This document shows, in pieces, positions 57,785-64,000 of a stretch of DNA of 64,000 bases (position 1 is the first letter of the stretch; each line of letters opens with the position of its first letter). The position numbers and the translations under genes were made by a program. The stretch is from positions 62,001-126,000 of the forward strand of contig NZ_VDUX01000003.1 of the NCBI RefSeq assembly GCF_008039565.1, in the 5' to 3' direction. The stretch is from Aeromicrobium terrae (GTDB lineage: Bacteria; Actinomycetota; Actinomycetes; Propionibacteriales; Nocardioidaceae). The notes below the pieces were generated by a model, which had not been told where the DNA came from, searched no databases, and was given only the letters and a program-made list of their open reading frames with translations.

Positions 57785-58381
57785 TCAGCGCGCCAGGCGG
57801 AGGTAGACGATCGTGTTGTCCGGGTACACCCGGGTGACCGGGTCCGGCGTGCCGGCGCACGTGATGAGGCGCAGCACGGGCTGCCGGTCGTCGCTCCAGA
57901 TCCGGCGGTAGGGCAGCTTCCCCTTCGGCGCCTGCTCCACGGTCTCGACGACGAACGTGGAGGCACCATCCGTCCGCCGGACGGTCACCCGGTGCCCGGC
58001 ACGGAGCTCGTGCACGTGGGCGAAGACGTCGTCACCGGCGGGACCGTGCACGTGCGCGACGACGACGGCCGGGCCGGACGCCCCGGGTCGCGGACCGCGG
58101 TCGTACCAGCCGACCTCGGTGAACCGCGGCGTCTCCATGTCGCCGTTCGGGAGGAGGCCGACGGCGTGCAGCGGCTCGTCGAGGTCGAGGGCCGGGATGA
58201 CGATGCGTGTCGGCTTGCCGACCTTCCGGGCGGTCGCGACCACCGTGGTGCTCGGCGGCGGTGAGATCGCCTTGACGGTCCGTGGCGCCGGAGCCTCGTC
58301 GTGGTGGGTGAGGGCGAGGCCGATCAGGACGGCGCCGCAGACGGCGGCGACGACGAGAGCGATCGTGACGAGGCGCTTCAT
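57785..58381 (-). CDS. Class F-like sortase
   Basis: A 198-residue sortase: N-terminal membrane anchor (residues about 5-22), catalytic His110 in VVVAHVHGPAG, Cys175 in LRLITCAGTP and Arg184 in TRVYPDN. Length and lack of a C-terminal membrane helix match actinobacterial class E/F sortases. It would join the adjacent LPKRID protein to the cell wall. ATG 58381 has AGGAGG upstream, which is inside a stem with CCTCCT. Confidence 0.85.
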   Translation of the reverse strand: MKRLVTIALVVAAVCGAVLIGLALTHHDEAPAPRTVKAISPPPSTTVVATARKVGKPTRIVIPALDLDEPLHAVGLLPNGDMETPRFTEVGWYDRGPRPGASGPAVVVAHVHGPAGDDVFAHVHELRAGHRVTVRRTDGASTFVVETVEQAPKGKLPYRRIWSDDRQPVLRLITCAGTPDPVTRVYPDNTIVYLRLAR

Positions 58382-58422
58382 GGGTCCTCCTGCTGGTGTC
58401 GGTGACACCGGTAGGAGGACCC
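58382..58422 (-). promoter_or_regulatory. Hairpin over the sortase ribosome-binding site
   Basis: GGGTCCTCCT (58422-58413, minus strand) and AGGAGGACCC (58391-58382) pair over 10 bp with an inner 6-bp stem. Either an RNA fold hiding the Shine-Dalgarno, or partly the -10 element (58411-58417). Confidence 0.5.
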
Positions 58423-58440
58423 TGAGGCCCGGTTCTTACA
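58411..58440 (-). promoter_or_regulatory. Sigma-like promoter of the sortase
   Basis: TGTAAG, 17 nt, CTCCTAC on the minus strand, with GGGTC before CTCCTAC. Confidence 0.6.
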
Positions 58441-58452
58441 GGTTTGTCCGCG

Positions 58453-60066
58453 TCACAGCGGGCACGGGTTGACGGTCACCGTGACGGACGGCCCGCGGGC
58501 GGTGTTGCCGCGTCGATCCGTGGCCTGGACGTGGACGCTCACCGTGGCCTGCTGGTCGAACGTGCCCATCACACCGGCCCACGAGGATCCTTGCCGCGAC
58601 ATCGCGTCCCGCCCGGACCGGCCGCCCGTCCACACGAGCGTGACCGAGCGCAGGCCGCTCTCGTCGGACACCTTGGCCGTGACGGGGACCGTGCACGACG
58701 GCGCACTGGGGATGACCGGGCGGCCGACCTGCGGGGCACGCTCCTCGACCAGGGAGACGGTCGCACTCGTGCTGCCGGCGTCCCAGGTGAGCTGGATGGT
58801 GCCGGTGGACCGGCCCTCGTCGACAGCACCGCGGTTCGCGGTGACGGTCAGGAAGGCCGACTCCCCCGCGTCGATGGTGGCGCTGGGCGGCGAGGTGGCG
58901 AGCCACCCGACGCTGGACGTGGCGCGGTACGTGACCGGCTCTCCGCCGGTGTTCGTGAGGCGGAAAGTCGCCCTCGAGCCCCGACGACCGAGGTCGGCCG
59001 ACCGCGTGGACAGGACGAGGAAGCCCGGTCCGGCGCTGGTGGACGGCGACGGGCTCGGCTCGGCCGTGTCGGACGGGGTCGGGGTGGGCTCGGGCGTGGC
59101 GGTCGGCGTCCCGGTGACGGGCTGCGCCGTCGGCTCCTCGTCGCCGCCCGGCCACAGCAGCAGTGCGACGACGACCGCGATCACCGCGGCGGCCGTGCCC
59201 ACGGCCGCGAGCACGCGGCCCTTGCCGAGCGCGCCCAGCGGCGAGGCGCCGGTGGACCCGGCGGGCACCGTGTAGGCGACGAGCTGGGTGTCGTTGACGA
59301 CCCGGTCGCGGAGCCCGATCGGGGCGGCGAAGATCGGCACGGACGCCAGCAGCATCCAGGGGCTGACGATCTTGCGACGACGCTCGCCGCACACGTCGCA
59401 GCCGTCGACGTGACGGGCGACGCGCTTGCGGATCAACGGCGAGAAGCCGCCGTCCCAGTCGGCGAGGAGGGCGTCGAGCTCGTCGCAGTCGTCGCGGCCG
59501 AGCCGGGCGATCAGCAGGGCACCGAGCGAGCGGTCGACCTGGCCGCGGAGGCGGTTCAACATGACGTATGCGTTGGAGGCGCTGACGCCCATCGCCTCGC
59601 CGAGCTCAGCGCCCTCGAGGCCCTGACGCAGGTGGAGGTCGAGCAGGGCGCGGTCGCGCTCGGCGAGCCCCGCGGAGGCGTCCCAGACCAGCTGCCGCAG
59701 CGCCTGCTGCTCCGCGACCTGGTCCGGGGTGGAGGAGTCGTCAGCCATCTCGATCAGCTGCTCCTCGCCGCCGAAGGCGACACGCTTGCGCGCCTTCAGC
59801 CGGCGCAGGCACTCGCTGCGCACGATCGCGTACAGCCACGGACGCAGCCGATCCGGCTCCCGCAGCTGCGGGAGCCGCTCGGCGAACAGGACGAACGAGT
59901 CCGCCACCGCGTCCGACGCGTCCTCCCGGTGCCGCAACATCGAGTAGGCGAAGTCGAAGAGCCGTGGCCCGTACCGGTCGTAGACGACCGCGAACGCCTC
60001 GCGATCGGCCGCCAGCACTCGCTCGACGAGCTCGGCGTCGGTCGGATCGGCCCCCGTCGCGGTCAC
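58453..60066 (-). CDS. Membrane-tethered ECF sigma factor with fused anti-sigma and sensor domains
   Basis: A 537-residue protein: sigma-70 region 2 (about 12-80, EAFAVVYDRYGPRLFDFAYS, DAVADSFVLF), region 4 (about 120-180, GLEGAELGEAMGVSASNAYV), a zinc-finger anti-sigma-like segment with Cys194, His219, Cys223, Cys226, a membrane helix at about 288-305, a Thr/Pro/Ser linker, a BACON-like domain (about 345-445) and a second beta domain. GTG 60066 overlaps a 16-codon upstream frame. It probably drives the three promoters 57715, 58411 and 60140. Confidence 0.85.
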   Translation of the reverse strand: MTATGADPTDAELVERVLAADREAFAVVYDRYGPRLFDFAYSMLRHREDASDAVADSFVLFAERLPQLREPDRLRPWLYAIVRSECLRRLKARKRVAFGGEEQLIEMADDSSTPDQVAEQQALRQLVWDASAGLAERDRALLDLHLRQGLEGAELGEAMGVSASNAYVMLNRLRGQVDRSLGALLIARLGRDDCDELDALLADWDGGFSPLIRKRVARHVDGCDVCGERRRKIVSPWMLLASVPIFAAPIGLRDRVVNDTQLVAYTVPAGSTGASPLGALGKGRVLAAVGTAAAVIAVVVALLLWPGGDEEPTAQPVTGTPTATPEPTPTPSDTAEPSPSPSTSAGPGFLVLSTRSADLGRRGSRATFRLTNTGGEPVTYRATSSVGWLATSPPSATIDAGESAFLTVTANRGAVDEGRSTGTIQLTWDAGSTSATVSLVEERAPQVGRPVIPSAPSCTVPVTAKVSDESGLRSVTLVWTGGRSGRDAMSRQGSSWAGVMGTFDQQATVSVHVQATDRRGNTARGPSVTVTVNPCPL

Positions 60067-60113
60067 GAAGGCATCCTAGGGCGACAACGAGCGCGTTCGC
60101 GTGCATCGGTCAT
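60063..60113 (-). CDS. Upstream frame coupled to the sigma gene
   Basis: A 16-codon frame MTDARERARCRPRMPS with AGGAGG before its ATG and a GTGA overlap with the sigma GTG. It probably serves translational coupling, not a separate function. Confidence 0.5.
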   Translation of the reverse strand: MTDARERARCRPRMPS

Positions 60114-60118
60114 GCCTC

Positions 60119-60146
60119 CTCCTGCTGGTGGGTTCACCAGTAGGAG
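60119..60146 (-). promoter_or_regulatory. Hairpin before the sigma upstream frame
   Basis: CTCCT-A-CTGGTG and CACCAG-C-AGGAG pair with a 4-nt loop and hide the AGGAG; the first part coincides with the putative -10. Confidence 0.45.
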
Positions 60147-60169
60147 CATCCGACGCCCCAGATCTTGCA
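60140..60169 (-). promoter_or_regulatory. Sigma-like promoter of the sigma operon
   Basis: TGCAAG, 17 nt, CTCCTAC on the minus strand; matches the sortase and surface protein promoters exactly in spacing, suggesting autoregulation. Confidence 0.6.
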
Positions 60170-60175
60170 GTTTTT

Positions 60176-61885
60176 TCAGACGGCCATCTCGATGCCGGCG
60201 CCCGGGATCGCGTCCAGCAGCTTGCGCGTGTACGCCTCCTGCGGGTCGTCGAACACCTTGCTGACCGACGCGGCCTCGACGACCTTGCCGTTCTGCATCA
60301 CGAGCACGTCGTCGGCGATCTGCCGGACCACCGCGAGGTCGTGCGTGATGAACAGGTACGACAGACCGAGCTCGGCCTGCAGGTCGTTGAGCAGCTCGAG
60401 GATCTGCGCCTGCACGAGCACGTCGAGCGCGGAGACGGCCTCGTCACAGATGACGACCTCCGGTTCCAGCGCCAAGGCACGCGCAATCGCGACGCGCTGG
60501 CGCTGTCCGCCGGAGAGCTCGGCCGGGAACCGCTTCATGACCGACGTGGGCAGTGACACCTTCTCGAGCAGCTCGCGGATGCGGGCCTCGCGCTGCTTTC
60601 CGTCACCGATGTCGTGCGTGCGCAGCGGCTCGGCGATCGACTCGTAGATCGTGTACAGCGGGTCGAGCGACGCGTACGGGTTCTGGAACACCGGCTGCAT
60701 CTGGCGACGCAGCTGGAGCTGCTCCTTGCCCTTGAGGCTGCGGATGTCGACGCCGTCGAACTTGACCGTGCCGCTGGTGGGCGGCAGGAGGTCGAGGACC
60801 ATGCGGGCGAGGGTGGACTTGCCCGAGCCGGACTCCCCCACGACCGCCGTGGTGGTGCCGCGCCGGAGCCGGAAGGAGACGTCGTCGACGGCCACGAAGT
60901 CGACCGACTGCCACGGCTTGGCGCCGCGCAGCTTGAAGATCTTCGTGAGGTTCTCCGCGACGATGACGTCGTTCGGCACCTCGCCGAAGTGCTCGTCGGC
61001 GTCCTGCAGCTCCGAGACGATCTCGCCGGCGGTCTGCATGGCCTGCTCGCGCACCTCGGCGCGAGCCTTGGCCGAGGACAGCCGCTGCGACGCCAGCGAG
61101 GGCGCCTTGGACACGAGTCGCTTGGTGTACGGGTGCGCCGGGTCACGCAGGATCTCCCGCGCCGGACCGGACTCGACGATCTGGCCGTGGTACATCACGA
61201 CCAGGTGGTCGGCGCGCTCGGCGGCGAGGCCGAGGTCGTGCGTGATGAGCAGCACCGCGAACCCGAGCTGGTCGGTGAGCTTGTCCAGGTGGTCGAGGAT
61301 CTGCTTCTGCACCGTGACGTCGAGCGCCGAGGTGGGCTCGTCGGCGATGAGCAGCTTCGGCCGCGCGGCCAGGCCCATGGCGATGAGCGCGCGCTGGCGC
61401 ATGCCGCCGGAGAACTCGTGCGGGTACTGGCGGGCGCGACGCTCGGCGTCGGGCAGACCGGCCTCCTCGAGCAGCTCGACGACGCGCTGGTCGGCGGCCT
61501 TGCCCTTGGCGACGCCGTTGGCGACCAGGGCCTCCTTGATCTGCGAGCCGACCCGCCACAGCGGGTTCAGGTTCGACATCGGGTCCTGCGGGACCAGGCC
61601 GATGGACGAGCCGCGCAGTGCCAGGATGGACTTGCGGTCGCCCGACTTGATCGGCTTGCCCTCGAACAGGATCTCTCCGCCAGTGACCTTGCCGGTGCCC
61701 GGCAGGAGGTCGATGATCGCGTGCGCCGTGGTGGACTTGCCGGAGCCGGACTCGCCCACGATGGCGACGGTCTGGCCCGGGTACACCGTGAGGCTCGCGC
61801 CGGCGACCGCCGGGATCATCTTCTTCTTCTCGTTGCGGAACCCGACGTGCAGGTCCCGGAGCTCCAGGAGCGGCGTCTCGCTCAT
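60176..61885 (-). CDS. Oligopeptide ABC transporter ATPase, DppD-DppF fusion
   Basis: A 569-residue protein with two ATPase halves, each with GESGSGKST Walker A, Walker B (LLIADEPTSALD; VVICDEAVSALD) and LSGG-type signature (FSGGMRQR; LSGGQRQR). Fusion of DppD and DppF is common in Actinobacteria. It powers the DppB/DppC permease upstream. Overlaps the permease stop by 4 nt. Confidence 0.93.
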   Translation of the reverse strand: MSETPLLELRDLHVGFRNEKKKMIPAVAGASLTVYPGQTVAIVGESGSGKSTTAHAIIDLLPGTGKVTGGEILFEGKPIKSGDRKSILALRGSSIGLVPQDPMSNLNPLWRVGSQIKEALVANGVAKGKAADQRVVELLEEAGLPDAERRARQYPHEFSGGMRQRALIAMGLAARPKLLIADEPTSALDVTVQKQILDHLDKLTDQLGFAVLLITHDLGLAAERADHLVVMYHGQIVESGPAREILRDPAHPYTKRLVSKAPSLASQRLSSAKARAEVREQAMQTAGEIVSELQDADEHFGEVPNDVIVAENLTKIFKLRGAKPWQSVDFVAVDDVSFRLRRGTTTAVVGESGSGKSTLARMVLDLLPPTSGTVKFDGVDIRSLKGKEQLQLRRQMQPVFQNPYASLDPLYTIYESIAEPLRTHDIGDGKQREARIRELLEKVSLPTSVMKRFPAELSGGQRQRVAIARALALEPEVVICDEAVSALDVLVQAQILELLNDLQAELGLSYLFITHDLAVVRQIADDVLVMQNGKVVEAASVSKVFDDPQEAYTRKLLDAIPGAGIEMAV

Positions 61886-62874
61886 GCCTTCCGTCCCTTC
61901 GGGTCGAGGGCCTCGCGCACGGCCTCGCCGAGCAGGATGAAGCCGAGGACGGTGATCGCCAGCGCCGTGGCCGGCACCCACATGACGACGAGGTGCTGGC
62001 CGGAACGGACCTGGTTCTGGGCGTCGGAGAGGTCGTTGCCCCAGGACACGACGTTGCTCGGCAGGCCCAGTCCCAGGAAGGACAGCGCCGCCTCCGCGAC
62101 GATGAACACGCCCAGCGAGATCGTCGCGGTGACGATGACCGGCGCCAGGGCGTTCGGCACGATGTGCCGGGTCAGGTTCTTGAACCGGGTGGCACCGATC
62201 GCCGTGGCGGCGTCGACGAACTCCAGGTTCTTGACCTCGAGCACCGCGCCGCGCATCTGCCGGGTGATCTGCGGCCAGGCGAACAGCGCCAGGGCGAGGA
62301 CGATCACGATGACCGACAACCAGAACCCGCGATCGGGCTTCACGTTGTTGATGACCGAGATGACGACGATCGAGGCCAGCAGCAGCGGGATCGAGAAGAA
62401 GATGTCGCTCAGACGGCTGAGGATCGTGTCGACCCAGCCGCCGTAGAAGCCGGCCACGGCACCGGTGATGATGCCGATCACCGCGACCAGGACCGTGGTC
62501 AGCACGCCGACGGCCACCGAGGCGCGCGCCCCGTAGAGGGTGCGGGCCCACACGTCGCCACCCTGCTGGGTGAAGCCGAACGGGTGTCCGTCGCGCGCCG
62601 GGGCGAAGCTGTCGCTGAGCTGCTTGAACTGCGGGTCGGCGTTCGTGAAGAGGCCGGGGAAGGCGATCACGACGGCCAGCACGAAGATGATGACGGCCGA
62701 GATCCAGAACAGCGGCTGGCGGCGCAGACGCTTCCATGCCTCCCGCCACTGGTTCTCCGGCACTTCGCCGACGTCGACGGCGTCGATCGCCTGCAGCGGG
62801 GTCTCCTCGATCGCGGCGACGAAGCGCTCCTGACCCGGACGCGGCCGGGTGGGGCTCGTGGTGGTCTCAGGCAT
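61882..62874 (-). CDS. dppC: Oligopeptide ABC permease DppC-like
   Basis: A 330-residue permease: an N-terminal cytoplasmic OppC-type segment, six membrane helices, and the EAA loop FVDAATAIGATRFKNLTRHIVPNA. ATG 62874 overlaps the dppB stop by 8 nt; a TTG/GTG at 62892 is less supported. Confidence 0.92.
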   Translation of the reverse strand: MPETTTSPTRPRPGQERFVAAIEETPLQAIDAVDVGEVPENQWREAWKRLRRQPLFWISAVIIFVLAVVIAFPGLFTNADPQFKQLSDSFAPARDGHPFGFTQQGGDVWARTLYGARASVAVGVLTTVLVAVIGIITGAVAGFYGGWVDTILSRLSDIFFSIPLLLASIVVISVINNVKPDRGFWLSVIVIVLALALFAWPQITRQMRGAVLEVKNLEFVDAATAIGATRFKNLTRHIVPNALAPVIVTATISLGVFIVAEAALSFLGLGLPSNVVSWGNDLSDAQNQVRSGQHLVVMWVPATALAITVLGFILLGEAVREALDPKGRKA

Positions 62875-63793
62875 AACGGATCCTCGGGTCAAGGACGGCG
62901 TACAGGAGGTCGACGAGCAGGCTCATCAGCACGTAGACGAGGACCATGACGGTGACCACGGAGACGACCGTGGTGCTCTGGCCCTGCTGGATGGAGCGGA
63001 ACGCCAGGTTGCCGACGCCGGGGACGTTGAAGATGCCCTCGGTGATGACGGCGCCGGCCATCAGGCCGCCGACGTTGACGCCGAGGTGCGTCGTGACCGG
63101 GATGAGCGAGTTGCGCAGCACGTGGTTGCGGACGACGAGACCGGGACTGAGCCCCTTGGCTCTCGCCGTGCGCACGTGGTCGGCGGAGAGGTTCTCCGCG
63201 ACGGACGTGCGCGTGAGTCTGAGGGTGTAGGCGAGGTCGACGATGCCCAGCACGACGGCGGGCAGGATCAGCTTGCTGACCGTCCAGTCGCCGCCGACCG
63301 TCACGGCTGCCCAGCCGAGCTTCACCCCGAAGAACAGCTGGAAGACGAAGCCGATGACGAAGATCGGGATGGCGAGCATGATCAGCGTGGCGACCAGCAT
63401 CGTGGAGTCGAACCAGCCGTTGCGGCGCAGGCCGGCGATGGTGCCGAGGACCACGCCGAAGATCGCCTCGAAGACGAGCGCCATGAGCGCCAGCGTGACG
63501 GTGACCGGGAAGGCGTTCTGCAGCTGGGTGGAGATGGCCTGGCCACGGAAGTCGTCGCCGAGGTCGAAGGTGAAGATGCCCTTCAGGAAGTACAGCCACT
63601 GGACGAAGAAGTTCTCGTCGAGGTGGTACTGGTGCTCGATCGCCGCCTTGACGGCGGGAGAGGCCGGCTTGTCTCCGAAGAGGCCGAGGATGGGATCGCC
63701 GGGACGGAGGAACACCAGCGCCCAGATGATGAAGGTGGCTCCGAGGATGACCGGAATGGTCTGGAGCAGTCGTTTACCGATGTACCACCACAC
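62867..63793 (-). CDS. dppB: Oligopeptide ABC permease DppB-like
   Basis: A 308-residue permease: MWWYIGKRLLQTIPVILGA start, RPGDPI motif, six helices and EAA loop HVRTARAKGLSPGLVVRNHVL. GTG start with CAGGAGG upstream. It follows the binding-protein gene (63920) through a 127-nt gap with a strong hairpin. Confidence 0.93.
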   Translation of the reverse strand: MWWYIGKRLLQTIPVILGATFIIWALVFLRPGDPILGLFGDKPASPAVKAAIEHQYHLDENFFVQWLYFLKGIFTFDLGDDFRGQAISTQLQNAFPVTVTLALMALVFEAIFGVVLGTIAGLRRNGWFDSTMLVATLIMLAIPIFVIGFVFQLFFGVKLGWAAVTVGGDWTVSKLILPAVVLGIVDLAYTLRLTRTSVAENLSADHVRTARAKGLSPGLVVRNHVLRNSLIPVTTHLGVNVGGLMAGAVITEGIFNVPGVGNLAFRSIQQGQSTTVVSVVTVMVLVYVLMSLLVDLLYAVLDPRIRYA

Positions 63794-63858
63794 TGTGGCC
63801 TCCTGGCTCGAACGTACGTCGTCGCGGGATCACCGCGACATATCGTCTCACTCGCAGA

Positions 63859-63892
63859 ACGCTGGGGGCAGCGGATGTGCTGCCCCCAGCGT
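63859..63892. terminator. 14-bp hairpin between binding-protein and permease genes
   Basis: ACGCTGGGGGCAGC and GCTGCCCCCAGCGT pair perfectly with a 6-nt loop. No U-run. Typical of a partial terminator or RNA stabiliser after the binding-protein gene. Confidence 0.7.
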
Positions 63893-63919
63893 CCTTTCTT
63901 GCGACGGTGCAGCTACGAC

Positions 63920-64000
63920 CTACTTGGTGAGGGCGTAGTACTGCGGCTTCTGCTGCCAGGTGAACACGAAGCCCTTCACGTCCTGACCGGTGACGGCCGT
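63920..64000 (-). CDS. Peptide ABC substrate-binding protein, C-terminal end (cut by window edge)
   Basis: The last 26 codons (GFVFTWQQKPQYYALTK then stop) fit the end of a family 5 solute-binding protein, which supplies peptides to dppB, dppC and the fused ATPase. The rest lies outside the window. It is first in the operon, followed by the 14-bp hairpin. Confidence 0.7.
   Translation of the reverse strand, partial: TAVTGQDVKGFVFTWQQKPQYYALTK

Overview
The window is dense, very GC-rich DNA with short intergenic gaps, many GTG starts and many ATGA, GTGA or TGATG gene overlaps. Gene content (bacterial NAD+ ligase LigA, GatCAB, ImuA'/ImuB/DnaE2 mutasome with a mycobacterial-type SOS box, class F-like sortase, NrtR-nad operon) points to a high-GC actinobacterium, most plausibly Nocardioidaceae/Propionibacteriales. 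The family placement is inference. I see no rRNA, tRNA, CRISPR array, insertion sequence or prophage.

Layout. 1-3 kb: two-component/ABC-2 exporter operon (kinase cut by the window edge) and a lipoprotein gene after glyS. 4.4-7.8 kb: zinc uptake operon (znuACB-like), Zur-like repressor and an acetyltransferase, starting from a promoter with a Zur-like box. 8.6-27.4 kb: branched-chain amino acid region with cimA, ilvE, leuB, ilvC, ilvN, ilvB and ilvD, interleaved with aspA, methyltransferases, a MocR regulator with a divergent YczE-like membrane gene, a TPR protein and small cupin/SnoaL/OsmC genes. 27.4-41 kb: SatD pair, ATP-grasp protein, hydrolases, gatCAB, ligA, MetE-like protein and mnmA. 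41.5-51.3 kb: two cysteine desulfurases, an ankyrin lipoprotein, GntR, the nadA-nadB-nadC-nifS operon led by a Nudix regulator (NrtR type), and an Eis-like acetyltransferase. 51.3-57.0 kb: imuA'-imuB-dnaE2. 57.1-60.2 kb: surface protein, sortase and membrane-tethered sigma factor. 60.2-64 kb: oligopeptide ABC transporter, running off the right edge.

The most novel part is 57.1-60.2 kb. One 537-residue protein combines an ECF sigma factor, a zinc-finger anti-sigma-like segment, one membrane helix and two extracytoplasmic beta domains. It sits beside a class F-like sortase and a repeat-containing surface protein with an LPKRID signal in place of LPXTG. All three genes carry the same promoter-like pair of elements, (C/T)G(C/T)AAG, 17 nt, then CTCCTAC. 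This suggests a self-contained, cell-surface-sensing regulon in which sigma factor, anti-sigma and sensor are one polypeptide.

The second theme is RNA-level control of branched-chain amino acid synthesis. There are three short leader peptides rich in Ile/Val/Leu codons. Two of them, before cimA and ilvB, are followed by a terminator-like hairpin and U-run and look like ribosome-mediated attenuators. Many genes have a -10-like hexamer 5-7 nt before the start codon with no Shine-Dalgarno, which suggests widespread leaderless transcription.
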